Shown: positions 9,206 through 19,600 of the stretch, piece by piece
How positions within the stretch are numbered: the first letter of the stretch is position 1
Layout: the number at the start of each line of letters is the position of its first letter
Assembly: GCA_019638115.1 (NCBI GenBank)
Contig: JAHBUK010000001.1
Span: 762,238-826,237 of the forward strand
Reading direction: 5' to 3'
DNA: 64,000 nucleotides
Origin: Flavobacteriales bacterium
GTDB taxonomy: Bacteria; Bacteroidota; Bacteroidia; Flavobacteriales_F; PHOS-HE28
Made by a program: the position numbers and the translations under genes
The notes under the pieces: model-generated
The model's input: only the letters and a program-made list of their open reading frames with translations
Told to the model about the DNA's origin: nothing
Database searches by the model: none

Positions 9206-9278
9206 TTGGCCGACTAGGGCTCGAACCTAGACTCTTCTGAACCAAAATCAGACGTGTTGCCAGTTACACCATCGGCCA
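9206..9278 (-). tRNA. tRNA-Gln (anticodon TTG)
   Basis: A 73-base cloverleaf on the minus strand: acceptor TGGCCGA/TCGGCCA, D stem GTGT/ACAC with loop AACTGGCA, anticodon stem TCTGA/TCAGA with loop TTTTGGT (anticodon TTG), T arm CTAGG-TTCGAGC-CCTAG and discriminator A. CCA is not encoded. A terminator follows, then the tandem pseudo-3'-ends. Confidence 0.97.
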
Positions 9279-9392
9279 GTAAAGCACTTCTGCGGGTCCA
9301 AGGCCCACTAAAGGACCAGTGACGAACCGCCGAAGCGGGGGCGAATTTAGCAAGATCGGAGAAACACAACAGTGACCCCGACAGGACTTTGG

Positions 9393-9400
9393 TATTTTCG
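9393..9400 (+). promoter_or_regulatory. Putative -7 element TATTTTCG
   Basis: TATTTTCG, 26 bases before the DUF2723 start, matches the TAnnTTYG pattern seen upstream of several genes in this window. Confidence 0.4.
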
Positions 9401-9426
9401 CCGCTTATCGTCCTGGACCCATCCGT

Positions 9427-12400
9427 ATGCACTACAACAGACTGAACGTCATCACCGGTTGGCTGGTTTTCCTGGTGGCCGCCATCACCTACCTCGCCAC
9501 CATTGAACCCACGGCCAGTTTCTGGGACTGCGGCGAGTTCATCGCAACGGCCTACAAACTGCAGGTGGGCCACCCACCGGGCGCACCCTTGTTCATGATC
9601 CTGGCGCGGGTATCGAGCTTCTTCGTGGCACCCGAGCACGTGCCCGTGGCGGTGAACGCCCTGAGCGCCCTGGCCAGTGCTTTCACCATCCTGTTCCTTT
9701 TCTGGAGCATTACGCACATGGCCCACAAGCTGGCCACCCGCAACGGCCAGGAGCTTACCACCGGCGCTCTGATAGCGGTGCTCGGTAGCGGCATCGTGGG
9801 TGCTTTGGCCTACACCTGGAGCGACAGTTTCTGGTTCAGTGCGGTGGAGGGCGAGGTATATGCGCTTTCAAGCTTCTTCACGGCTATCGTGTTCTGGGCG
9901 ATCCTGAAATGGGAGAGCGAGGCCGATAGCCCGCACAGCACCCGCTGGCTGATCCTGATCGCCTACCTCATGGGCCTGAGCATCGGGGTCCACTTGCTCA
10001 ACCTGCTGTGCATCCCGGCGATCGCGTTCGTGTACTACTTCAAGCGCTATCCCGTCACCCCCAAAGGGATCGCGGTCACTTTCGTGGTATCGGCATTGAT
10101 CCTGGGCACCATCCAAGCGGTGATCATCCCGGGCATCGTGAAGTTGGCCGGACGTTTCGAGCTGCTGTTCGTGAACGAACTGGGCCTGCCCTTCAACACC
10201 GGCAATGCGGTCTATGCGATACTGCTGGTGGCAGGTCTGGCATGGGCCATCCGCTGGTCGCAGCAAAAAGGCAAGGCCCTGTTGAATACGGTCCTGCTGA
10301 GCGTAACGGTGATCCTGCTGGGCTACAGCACCTACGCCATGATCGTGATCCGCAGCACCGCCAACCCGCCGATCGATGAGAACAACCCGGAGAACGTGTT
10401 CAGCCTGCTGAGCTACCTGAACCGGGAGCAGTACGGTGACCGCCCCTTGCTGGTGGGCCAGTTCTGGGGAAGCCCCACCCTGCCGGAGAGCAAGGATGGC
10501 AACCCCGTGTACACCGCCACTTGGGAGGTGAAGAAGGGCAACACCGTGGTGACCCGCTTCTACGACCGTTGGAGCGCTCGCCATTTCATGGAGGAGAACC
10601 CTGGCCACACTGTGGACAACGCCTACATCATCACCGATGCGCGCAAAGGCATCGAAACGGTGTACGACCCGGAGTTCACCATGGTCTTCCCCCGTCTGTA
10701 CAGCGCTCAGCCCAACCACGTGCGCGCATACAAGGAGTGGACGGATTTCAAAGGCACGCCCATGCGCGGCCGCGATCGCAACGGGGAGGTGATGCAGGTC
10801 TTCAAGCCCACCTTCGGAGAGAACATGGCGTTCTTCTTCAACTACCAGATGGACTGGATGTACTGGCGCTACTTCATGTGGAACTTCGCCGGGCGACAGA
10901 ACGATGTGCAGGGCCATGGCGACATCCTGAACGGGAACTGGATCACCGGGATCAAGGCCATCGACGCGCAGCGCCTGGGCAACCAGGACCACCTGCCGCC
11001 CAGCATGACCAACAACAAGGGCCGCAACAAATTCTACCTGCTACCTCTGCTGCTGGGCGTTATTGGACTGGTTTACCAACTGCTTCGCCACCTGCGCGAT
11101 TGGACCGTGGTGATGCTGCTGTTCTTCTTCACCGGCGTGGCCATTGTGATCTACCTGAACCAGACCCCGTTCCAGCCGCGCGAGCGGGATTACGCTTACG
11201 TGGGTTCGTTCTACGCCTTCGCCATCTGGATCGGCCTGGGCGTGTTCGCCTTGTACGATGCCGCACGTTCGCTCAAGCAACGCGAGCTCATCATGACCGT
11301 GGGTGTGGCCTTCGGCCTGGGAGCCTTGAAGTACCTGTTCGAGATGGGTGGCGACCACTCGGTCTCCTACATCCTGTTCTACATGGCGGCATTGGGCGGC
11401 GGCGCCATCGCGCTCTTCCACTTCATGGGGCGTTTCCTGCGGAACGATGCCCTGCACGGCACGCTCGCCACCTTGCTCGGCTTGGCCATTCCGGCGGTGA
11501 TGGTGGCCGATGGTTGGGACGATCACAACCGCGCCAAGCGCACCCCGGCGCGTGATGTGGCCCACAACTACCTGGAGAGTTGCGCGCCGAACGCCATTCT
11601 CTTCACCAATGGCGACAACGACACCTTCCCGCTGTGGTATGCCCAGGAGGTGGAGAACATCCGCACGGACATCCGGGTGGTGAACCTGAGCCTGCTGAAC
11701 ACGGATTGGTACATCGACCAGATGCGCCGCAAGGCCTACGACAGCGATCCGGTGCCCTTCAAGATGGCTCCTGAGCTGTACCGCCAGGGCAACCGGGACG
11801 TGATCTACTTCCTGGATGGCGGGGCGGAGAAACCGATCACCGACCTGAAAGCCGCCATGGCCTTCATCGGTTCCGACCGCAGCGTACGGACCACCCCAGG
11901 CGGCATGCGGTACAACTTCCTTCCCACCCGCGATGGGCCTCCCTATCAGGGCAAGCAGGGCCGCACCAGCCTCTTCAACCTGCCCGTGGACCGCGAGCAA
12001 GTGCTGGCCACCGGCACCGTGGCTTTGGAGGATTCGGCCAAGATCGCGGATGCGGTGACCTGGCAGGTGACCAAGTCGTACGTGGCGAAGAACCATATGA
12101 TGGTGCTGGACCTGATCGCCAACAACGACTGGACCCGCCCCATCTACTTCGCCGTTACCACCGGGCCTGACAGCTACATCGATATGCAGGACTACTTCCA
12201 GCTGGAAGGGCTCACCTACCGCCTGGTGCCGATCTACACGCCGAACCCCATCCCGGGCATGCAAGGCCGGGTGGCCACGGACCTGATGTTCGACAACGTG
12301 ACCAACAAATTCCGTTGGGGCAACATGGACAGCCCCGACGAGATCTACCTGGATGAGAACATCCTGCGCATGACCAGCAACCTCAGGCTGCAGCTGAGCA

Positions 12401-12831
12401 GCTTGGCGGAAGCTTTGATCGAGGAGGAGAAGCTGGACAAGGCACGTTCGATCCTGGACCTCTCCGTGGAGAAGATGCCCGAGCACAATGTGCCTTACGA
12501 CCGCCTGATCCTACCCACCATCGAAGCTTACTACACCTTGGGTGAGACGGAAAAGGCCAACGCGCTGGGCGAGCGACTCTTCAACATCATGGAAGAGGAC
12601 CTCACCTACTACCTGAGCCTGGAGCCCAAATTCGCTGTGAAACTGAGCCGCGACATTGAGATGAGCATGATGGTGATGGGGCGCATGGCCAACAATGCCC
12701 TGCTGAACGCTCCCGAACTGGGCGCCCGCTTGGAGGAGCGCTACAAGACCATGGGCAAGGCCTACCAAGCCAAGCGCATGGAGATCGAGCAGGAGCGGTC
12801 CCCACGCCGTTCCACGCGAATGAGCTTCTGA
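9427..12831 (+). CDS. DUF2723-family membrane glycosyltransferase (protein O-mannosyltransferase-like)
   Basis: A 1134-residue polytopic inner-membrane protein. The N-terminus carries the family signature: a first membrane helix (TGWLVFLVAAITYLATIE) followed by the acidic loop motif SFWDCGEFIATAYKLQVGHPPG. About a dozen further hydrophobic segments lie between residues 80 and 700, for example near 540-575 and 650-700, and a long soluble C-terminal part carries segments such as TNGDNDTFPLWYAQEVE and ends in helical, TPR-like sequence. DUF2723 proteins are related to PMT-type GT-C glycosyltransferases and to vertebrate TMEM260, an O-mannosyltransferase. In Bacteroidota they are suspected of glycosylating exported proteins, which fits the secretome-rich neighbourhood, but donor and acceptor are not known here. 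It has its own promoter-like box and terminator, so it is probably monocistronic. Confidence 0.9.
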   Translation: MHYNRLNVITGWLVFLVAAITYLATIEPTASFWDCGEFIATAYKLQVGHPPGAPLFMILARVSSFFVAPEHVPVAVNALSALASAFTILFLFWSITHMAHKLATRNGQELTTGALIAVLGSGIVGALAYTWSDSFWFSAVEGEVYALSSFFTAIVFWAILKWESEADSPHSTRWLILIAYLMGLSIGVHLLNLLCIPAIAFVYYFKRYPVTPKGIAVTFVVSALILGTIQAVIIPGIVKLAGRFELLFVNELGLPFNTGNAVYAILLVAGLAWAIRWSQQKGKALLNTVLLSVTVILLGYSTYAMIVIRSTANPPIDENNPENVFSLLSYLNREQYGDRPLLVGQFWGSPTLPESKDGNPVYTATWEVKKGNTVVTRFYDRWSARHFMEENPGHTVDNAYIITDARKGIETVYDPEFTMVFPRLYSAQPNHVRAYKEWTDFKGTPMRGRDRNGEVMQVFKPTFGENMAFFFNYQMDWMYWRYFMWNFAGRQNDVQGHGDILNGNWITGIKAIDAQRLGNQDHLPPSMTNNKGRNKFYLLPLLLGVIGLVYQLLRHLRDWTVVMLLFFFTGVAIVIYLNQTPFQPRERDYAYVGSFYAFAIWIGLGVFALYDAARSLKQRELIMTVGVAFGLGALKYLFEMGGDHSVSYILFYMAALGGGAIALFHFMGRFLRNDALHGTLATLLGLAIPAVMVADGWDDHNRAKRTPARDVAHNYLESCAPNAILFTNGDNDTFPLWYAQEVENIRTDIRVVNLSLLNTDWYIDQMRRKAYDSDPVPFKMAPELYRQGNRDVIYFLDGGAEKPITDLKAAMAFIGSDRSVRTTPGGMRYNFLPTRDGPPYQGKQGRTSLFNLPVDREQVLATGTVALEDSAKIADAVTWQVTKSYVAKNHMMVLDLIANNDWTRPIYFAVTTGPDSYIDMQDYFQLEGLTYRLVPIYTPNPIPGMQGRVATDLMFDNVTNKFRWGNMDSPDEIYLDENILRMTSNLRLQLSSLAEALIEEEKLDKARSILDLSVEKMPEHNVPYDRLILPTIEAYYTLGETEKANALGERLFNIMEEDLTYYLSLEPKFAVKLSRDIEMSMMVMGRMANNALLNAPELGARLEERYKTMGKAYQAKRMEIEQERSPRRSTRMSF

Positions 12832-12848
12832 GGAACATACCCCCTTGA

Positions 12849-12883
12849 ACAAGCCCCCGTTGACCGCATCAACGGGGGCTTGT
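12849..12883 (+). terminator. Intrinsic terminator after the DUF2723 gene
   Basis: A perfect 15-bp stem (12849-12863 with 12869-12883, loop CCGCA) followed by CGTTCTTT. It overlaps any start upstream of 12905 for the next gene, which decides that start. Confidence 0.92.
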
Positions 12884-12904
12884 CGTTCTTTGTGGTCAGT
12901 GGCC

Positions 12905-13537
12905 ATGTATCCCGTTCGCACTCCTGCCCTTCTGAAGCCTTTGATGAAGGATCTGATCTGGTCCATGCCGGACGATGGACGGAGCGTGTACCTGACCTTC
13001 GACGATGGGCCAACACCCGGGGTAACGGACAAGGTGCTGGACCTGCTCGCTGCGTATCAAGTGAAGGCCACGTTCTTCTGCATCGGCAGTAATGCCGAAG
13101 CGCATCCGGAGCTGATGGCCCGGATCAGGCGGGAAGGCCACAGCATCGGTGATCACACCTACGACCACCTGAACGGTTGGAAGAACTCGGCGTTCAGCTA
13201 TTTCCGCAATGTGCTCCGATCCCAGCGAATAACCCGGGGCACCCTGTTCAGACCTCCCTATGGCCGCATCACACACCAGCAGGCCAAGGTGCTTGGCAGC
13301 CGATTCGACGTGGTGATGTGGGATGTGCTCAGCGGCGATTTCGACACCGCGATCGATGGCGCTCAGTGTGCCCGGAACGTGCTGCGGAATTGGAGGGCAG
13401 GCAGCATCATCGTGTTCCACGACAGCCTGAAGGCCGAAGTCCGCTTGATGACGGCGCTACCCTTGGTGTTGGAACAGTTGGCCGAGTGCGGTTTCGTTGC
13501 GCGCAGCCTTCCGGAGCGAGGCATCCGGCCCCGTTGA
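12905..13537 (+). CDS. Polysaccharide deacetylase (NodB homology, CE4)
   Basis: A 210-residue NodB-domain protein. The ATG at 12905 was chosen because earlier starts lie inside the terminator of the preceding gene. CE4 motifs are present in order: TFDDGPTPG (D33-D34), the metal-binding HxxxH in GDHTYDH (H84, H88), RPPYGRITHQQ, then WDVLSGDFD and IIVFHDS with the last catalytic-type histidine. The family removes N-acetyl groups from peptidoglycan or other polysaccharides using a divalent metal. There is no signal peptide, so it may act in the cytoplasm or be exported unconventionally. It converges with the OmpA/PorE-like gene, with 7 bases between the stop codons and no terminator between them. 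Confidence 0.92.
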   Translation: MYPVRTPALLKPLMKDLIWSMPDDGRSVYLTFDDGPTPGVTDKVLDLLAAYQVKATFFCIGSNAEAHPELMARIRREGHSIGDHTYDHLNGWKNSAFSYFRNVLRSQRITRGTLFRPPYGRITHQQAKVLGSRFDVVMWDVLSGDFDTAIDGAQCARNVLRNWRAGSIIVFHDSLKAEVRLMTALPLVLEQLAECGFVARSLPERGIRPR

Positions 13538-13544
13538 TCGCGGA

Positions 13545-15743
13545 TCATTCCAGCACCTCCAACACCGTCCACGTGGCGCGCCGGTTGGCGGCATGCTCTT
13601 CGGGGCTGCACTGCACACCGGGCACACAATGGTTCAAGGGATTGGTAACGCCATAGCCCTTGTGCTTGACCCGGTCTTTGTTGATGCCTTTACCGGCCAG
13701 GTAGGTTGCCATTGTTTCGGCCCGTTTGCGGCTGAGGAAAAGCTCCATGTCCGCATCTTCACCGGTATTGCCATGCACGGCAAGTTCCACCACCACGGCC
13801 GGGTTCACCATCAGGCGTTCCGCCAGGTTATCCAATTCGGTGCGGGCAAGCGGATCGAGGGTTGTTTTCCCGCTGGTCCAATTCACGAACCGGAAGGTGT
13901 TGGGCACACCAATTTCCAAGGGCTCCATCACCAGGTCGCGCGCGGCACCGAGGTCGATCAATCCTTGGCGCATGCCCATGGTGGACAAGGGAACGCTGAT
14001 GCTGAAGAAGCCTTTCTTTTCCAGCAACACCTCGAATTCCTCGTTCGTTTGCAGGCGAATGTTGATGTCGCCACCAGGCCCTGTCTGACGTGTATCCGCC
14101 TGGTAGGTCTGGATGTTCACCACGCTTACGGTAACCCCTGGTATGAAACCCAGTCGGTCCTTGCGTTTCACCGCACCACGCAACCAAACCCCGGCATCCG
14201 CCACCAAATGCAGGTCACGCGCAACGATCTGTTCCTGGTCGATGCGCTCGGTGCTCAGGTGTTGTTCGGCATCGAAACGGCCACGCAGCTTGGCAACGAT
14301 CCGGTAGGCACGGTCCTTTTCCACGGGGAAGAAGTAATCGCCACGCGCACCACTGGTGGTCTGCCCCAACAGGGCGCCACCAAGGTCGAAGAGCAGTACC
14401 TCGGCACCGATCACCGGTGTGCCATACTCATCGTCGTAGACCACCCCGTTGCACAAGAATGCCTGCTCCAAAGGAGCCAGCATGGTAAAGGCATAAATGT
14501 CGTCGCCCCCTGCTCCACCTGGGCGGTTGCTGGAGAAGAAGCCGCGTTTGTTGGCATCGTCGATGATGAACGCGAAATCATCGCGCGGGCTGTTGACCGG
14601 AGCGCCCACGTTGATGGGAGCACCGAACCCCTTACCTGCCGGCTTTGCAGCGAACACGTCCAAGCCACCCAGGCCGGGGTGTCCGTTGCTGGCGAAATAG
14701 AGCGTGCCGTCCACCGCTATGAATGGGAAGACCTCGTTGCGTGCGGTGTTCACCGTGGGGCCCAGGTTCCGGGGTTCCGACCACTCACCGCCCCGGCGGG
14801 TGGTCACATACAGGTCCATTCCGCCATAGCCGCCGGGCATGTCGCTGGCGAAGTACAGCGTGTTCCCATCCTTTGAGAGTGCGGGATGCGCCACGGAAAT
14901 GGAAGGGTCGTTGAACATGAAGGGCTTCACCGATGCGAAGCCATCACCATCGGAGTTGGCAGCATGGATGCCCAGGCGCGATATCGGCTTACCACTGGTG
15001 GACTGGCCGCGGCTGGGAGGGCCATTCCGAGTGAACCAGAGCTCCTGGCCGTTGGCACTGGCCGATGCAGGCCCCTCATGCAGGTTGGTATTCACCGAAC
15101 CATCCAGCAACTGCGGCTTTACCAATCCACCGTCGGGCGTTAGCTCGGCCACAAAGAGGTCCAGGAAGGGTTGATCGTTCCAAGCGGCTTTGCGTTCAAT
15201 GCCCACGGTAACGTTGCGGGCGCTAACGAACAGCACCCGGTCGGAACCAAGCCAGGCAGTACCGAAATCGGAGAACGAGGAATTGATCTCCGTCGGACGG
15301 ATGGTAAAGCGTGGTTCCCCTTCGCCCAACTTGCGCGCGAAGCCCATGATGTTGCTGCGTTGTGGTTCGGCCCCGTTGGCGACCAGCTCATAGTACTTGT
15401 CCATCCATTCCTGCGCCTCTTCATAGCGCTCTATGCCCTTCAACGCATCGGCATACAGCATCATGTCGCGCGGCTCCACATTGAGGAACTTCATCAGATC
15501 GCCGTACCACTTGGCAGCCTCTTCAGGGTTGCCGAGCTTCATGTGGCTTTCGCCCAACCGGCGTGTAACGTGCTCGTTACGGGCCCCCATCTTAACGGCG
15601 GTGTGGTAGGAACGAGCGGCCCTGGCGTAGGCCATCTGCTGAAAGAAGCGGTCACCCTCGTTCATGTGGGCATCCGCACTGCGCTGCCCGAAAGCAGCCA
15701 GTTGTACGCCGAGGAAGAGGATGACGATCAGAAGGCGGCCCAT
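13545..15743 (-). CDS. TPR / beta-propeller / OmpA protein, PorE-like
   Basis: A 732-residue envelope protein with the order signal peptide (MGRLLIVILFLGVQLAAFG), TPR-type helices about 20-125, WD40-like (PD40) propeller blades about 140-420 (for example KDGNTLYFASDMPGGYGGMD and RGFFSSNRPGGAGGDDIYAF), a carboxypeptidase-regulatory-like beta-sandwich about 430-500, and a C-terminal OmpA peptidoglycan-binding domain about 610-732 (VHGNTGEDADMELFLSRKRA, DRVKHKGYGVTNP). PorE of the T9SS has this same four-domain order and links the machinery to peptidoglycan; many Flavobacteriales carry several such paralogues beside PorP/SprF genes. Here it starts two bases after the PorP/SprF stop, as the last gene of a cargo-PorP-OmpA operon. 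I infer a periplasmic anchor for this secretion or adhesion unit. Confidence 0.9.
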   Translation of the reverse strand: MGRLLIVILFLGVQLAAFGQRSADAHMNEGDRFFQQMAYARAARSYHTAVKMGARNEHVTRRLGESHMKLGNPEEAAKWYGDLMKFLNVEPRDMMLYADALKGIERYEEAQEWMDKYYELVANGAEPQRSNIMGFARKLGEGEPRFTIRPTEINSSFSDFGTAWLGSDRVLFVSARNVTVGIERKAAWNDQPFLDLFVAELTPDGGLVKPQLLDGSVNTNLHEGPASASANGQELWFTRNGPPSRGQSTSGKPISRLGIHAANSDGDGFASVKPFMFNDPSISVAHPALSKDGNTLYFASDMPGGYGGMDLYVTTRRGGEWSEPRNLGPTVNTARNEVFPFIAVDGTLYFASNGHPGLGGLDVFAAKPAGKGFGAPINVGAPVNSPRDDFAFIIDDANKRGFFSSNRPGGAGGDDIYAFTMLAPLEQAFLCNGVVYDDEYGTPVIGAEVLLFDLGGALLGQTTSGARGDYFFPVEKDRAYRIVAKLRGRFDAEQHLSTERIDQEQIVARDLHLVADAGVWLRGAVKRKDRLGFIPGVTVSVVNIQTYQADTRQTGPGGDINIRLQTNEEFEVLLEKKGFFSISVPLSTMGMRQGLIDLGAARDLVMEPLEIGVPNTFRFVNWTSGKTTLDPLARTELDNLAERLMVNPAVVVELAVHGNTGEDADMELFLSRKRAETMATYLAGKGINKDRVKHKGYGVTNPLNHCVPGVQCSPEEHAANRRATWTVLEVLE

Positions 15744-15745
15744 GG

Positions 15746-16678
15746 TCAGAAATAGCGGGGTGATACCGTGTGGCCCTTGATGAACCGCAGGTCATAATTG
15801 AGCATGATCTCGTGGGTGCCGGCGTTGTAGGCCCCAAGACGGGTGGTGGTGAGATCGAAGGCGTAGCCCACCCGGAACTGGTCGTTGATCTGGTACTGGC
15901 CCAAAAAGCCCAGTGCATTGCCCACGCGGTACATGGCACCGAACCAGATGCGGTCACGCATGAGGAAGTTGGCGCTCAGATCAACTGAAAGTGGAGCTCC
16001 GTTCACGACCCGCACCATGGTGGACGGCTTGAACTTCAGGTCCGAGTTGAGGTCCAACACGTATCCGCCCACCAAGAAGAAGTGTCGCTCTTCCTGCGCG
16101 CTGACAAGTACGTTGCCACCCTCCGGGTTGAAACTGTTCTCCAGCAACTTGGGAACGGAAACGCCCACATATGCCCGCGGTGCATGCCAGAACATGCCGA
16201 AGCCGAAGTTGGGCATCAAGCTTCCCTGAATGTTGGCGTTCGCCGGATCGACCTCCACGGTGCTCAAGGATGCGATGTCGGCTTGCATGATGTTGAAACC
16301 ACCTTTCAAGCCGAACGCCAGCCGGTGGTCCTCGCCGGTCCTGATGCGATAGGCATAATCGGCAAACACCCCGCTCTGCCGCATGGGCCCCACCTTGTCG
16401 TTGAGCACGGTGAGCCCCAGTGCCATGTTCTGTGACCTTAATGGGGTGTGCGCCACCAGGGTCTGGGTACTCGGTGCACCATCAAAACCAACCCATTGGT
16501 GGCGGCTCAGGGCCAGCACGGTCATCACATCGGCACTGCCCGCATAGGCCGGGTTGAAAGCCAGGGTGTTGAACATGTACTGGGTGTACAGGGGGTCTTG
16601 TTGCGCGAACAGCGCAGATCCCGGCCATACCAGCGAAAGCGGTAACAGCAAGCGGATGATGGTGCACGCCCGGTTCAT
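15746..16678 (-). CDS. PorP/SprF family T9SS outer-membrane protein (partner of the 2854-residue cargo)
   Basis: A 310-residue protein with a signal peptide (MNRACTIIRLLLPLSLVWPG, cleavage near FAQ/QD) and the family hallmark right after it: DPLYTQYMFNTLAFNPAYAGS, then RHQWVGFDGAP. The C-terminus is aromatic with alternating strands (GYAFDLTTTRLGAYNAGTHE and a final F), as expected of a beta-barrel. SprF is needed in Flavobacterium for export of the type-B cargo SprB, and PorP is a T9SS component in Porphyromonas. Its ATG overlaps the stop of the giant upstream gene as ATGA (16675-16678), and the PorE-like gene follows two bases after its stop, so translation is probably coupled. Confidence 0.94.
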   Translation of the reverse strand: MNRACTIIRLLLPLSLVWPGSALFAQQDPLYTQYMFNTLAFNPAYAGSADVMTVLALSRHQWVGFDGAPSTQTLVAHTPLRSQNMALGLTVLNDKVGPMRQSGVFADYAYRIRTGEDHRLAFGLKGGFNIMQADIASLSTVEVDPANANIQGSLMPNFGFGMFWHAPRAYVGVSVPKLLENSFNPEGGNVLVSAQEERHFFLVGGYVLDLNSDLKFKPSTMVRVVNGAPLSVDLSANFLMRDRIWFGAMYRVGNALGFLGQYQINDQFRVGYAFDLTTTRLGAYNAGTHEIMLNYDLRFIKGHTVSPRYF

Positions 16679-19600
16679 CGGTTCAGGTAGATATAGCCGG
16701 TCAATGCCTCACGACCAGTGCCCAGGTCGAGCACATAGAAATACGTCCCGGAAGGTGCCAGGCCACTGTAAAGACCATCCGGAGATGTACCGTCCCACAC
16801 CACGCTGCGGTTGTTGTAGCCTGCGGCTTCATACATCTTGCCACCCCATCGGTTGAAGATGGTGATGCGGTTGTCCGGATAGCCTTCTATGCCGGGTATC
16901 ACGAAAGCGTCATTGATGCCATCGTTGTTCGGGGAGAAGGCCTCAGGAACGAACACGTCGTCATCGAACGCACAGGGACTGCTGCCCTCCACACGCACAA
17001 CGGCGCATCCGTATCCATCCGTAACGAAGACCTCGAAGCCGGAACTCGTGATCACCGGCACGCTGGTGAAACGATGCACAGGACCCGTTGAGAGTTCGCC
17101 TTCCAGACCATTCACCGCGTACGTACCCGGATCACCGCCCTGGATCACGAAGGAGACCGTATAGGTGCGCGAAACCGGATCGCACACCGTGCTCAGGTCA
17201 ACTACATCCACGCCTTCCTTCACCTCAACGGTCAGGCGGGCCGACACCCCCGGGCAACCCGGAGCGGATACCGTGTAGAGGTAGACATAGCTGCCCGCTG
17301 CAAGGACCGAGGTGTTGAGCACCTCACCATTGAGCCCACCAGCGCCGTTCAAGGCACTCCAAGCACCACCGGTCTGGGGCGAGCCGCCCAAGGCACTGAT
17401 CAAGGGGAAATTGAACAGGGTGTCGCACAGCACCACCGTGGCATCCGAACCGGCATTGGGCAATGTGTTCACCACCACGTTCACCGTGGCCGAGGAATCA
17501 GCGCAAACGCTGTTGCCGGCAACCAAGTACCGATAAGGCCCCGGGGCATTGGTACCCGGCGTGAAGGCGCCGTCAAAGGTGTTGCCCTGTGGGTCGGACC
17601 AGGTCCCACCTGCCTGGGGCGTGCCGGTAAGCACGTCGAACAGTTGCACGGCATCGCTGATCGAGCACAGCACCAACTCGCCGCCAACACCCGGGTCAGG
17701 GAACTCGGATACGCTCAGGGTGAGGACCGAACTGACCGACCCGCAACCGGGATCCACCACCGTGTATCCATACTGCCCGGTCACGCCCGGCGTGAGGAGC
17801 GTGGCGTTGAGGGTTCCGTCGGGCTGCAGACCACCAGCTCCGATCAGGTCGGTCCACGTTCCACCGGTGGAAGGCGATCCTCCGAGCCCTTCGATAAGGG
17901 GGTAGTTGATCTCAGCTCCGCATATTTCAACCACGGCATCGTCACCTGCGCTAAGGCCCTCGCCCACGGTAACGGCCACCTGGCTGGAAGCGCCTGAACA
18001 TGGAGGGACCGCCGGGAAGGAGTAGGTGAAAACGTGAACCCCCGGCGACAATTGGGAGGGGTCCAACACGCTTCCGTTCAATGCGATCGGTCCGGACCAG
18101 TTGCCACCGGTTTGTGCCGTAGGGCCAAGTATGGGGTACAGGTCCAACTCTGTTTGCGTGATGCAGGCTTGTGCGCTGCCGTCCACCCCCGCCACGGGGA
18201 GTTGTGCAACCGCAATGGATAGCGTGGCAGAGGCACTTGGGCATGGCGCCACGCCCACCACCGTGTACACGTAATTGCCCGGTGTATGTGTCGCAGGATT
18301 GAAGAAGTTGCCGTGCGGCTCATCCGGCCCGACCCATGTTCCTCCACCTTGTGGAGAGCCACCCAGGAAATCGCGCATGAAGATCTGCGCTTGGTTGGAG
18401 CACAGCGCCACGGAGGAAGAGACACCTGCATTAACGGCCTGCGGTTCACTTACGGTAACAAAGGCATCATCCGTTGCAGAGCAGGGCAACTGGCCCAATA
18501 CGCGGTATCGATAGATACCGGGCCCGTCCACGATCGGATTGTAAATGCCTCCGCCCACGTGCGGAACATTACCTGGCGCGAACCACTGTCCACCGCTCTG
18601 AGCGTTGGCCCCCAAAAGCGTGAAAAGGTCTATCGGCGCATCCGATGAACAGATGGATATCGAAGCGTCGTTGCCTGCATTCGGTGCTTGCACCAGGTTT
18701 ATCGGAACCACTGCGGTATCGCTGGGGCAGGAGCCCACTGCGGGCACCACGTAATAGTAGTTCCCAGGCAGGTCGGTCAAGGGGTCGAAACTGCCGGTGC
18801 TCGGTCCGAATACGGGATCCAGCCAGAAGCCTCCTTGGTCCGCGTTGCACTGCAGCAAACTGGCCAGATTGACCGCTGTTTGTGATGAGCAAATGTTGGC
18901 CCCTGCCGAACATCCTGCATTGGGGCCATCCAAGACTGTAATGCTCACGCGCGCGGTGTCGCTCTGGCACTGGCTCTGCGAGTTGGCAGGCAGCACGTAC
19001 AGGATCTCCCAAGTGGTACCGGGCACCACGGCCGACGCGTTGAACACACAACCGATCAAGGCACCGCTACCATTCACATCCACGCAGAAACCACCCGTTT
19101 GTGGAGCACCGCCTATTGCGGCGAACACATCCACGTTTCCCTGGCTTTCGCATACCTCCACGGTGCTGTCATCGCCGGCATTGAGGGCATCGCTGATGTT
19201 AACGGTCACAGATGCGGAAGCACTGCCGCAGGGCGACGTTCCCGGCACGGTGTAGATGAACAGGTAGCTTCCGGGAGGGAGCCCTTGTGTATTGAAGAAG
19301 TTCCCGCTCAGCCCTCCGGTGTCATTCGTGTCGGTCCAGGACCCACCGGTCTGTGCGTTCGGACCCAGTGCCGCAAATAGATCAATGGCGGCATCTCCGG
19401 AACACGCCGTTATCTGTGCGTTGTTTCCTGCATTGGGAGCGGGCACCAGTACCACCTGCACTTGCGCTACCGCGTTGGGGCATGGCGTAGTGCCTGTAAC
19501 GGTGTACACGTATATGCCGGAAACATCCGAGGCCGGATCGAAGACCGGTCCATGAGGGTCGTTGTTGAAGGTCCAGGCCCCAACCAGATCGGGGTTGCCG

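Noticed and set aside
12845-12904. Upstream TTG start for the polysaccharide deacetylase
   Set aside because: These bases form the terminator stem of the preceding gene; the added residues are not part of the NodB domain.
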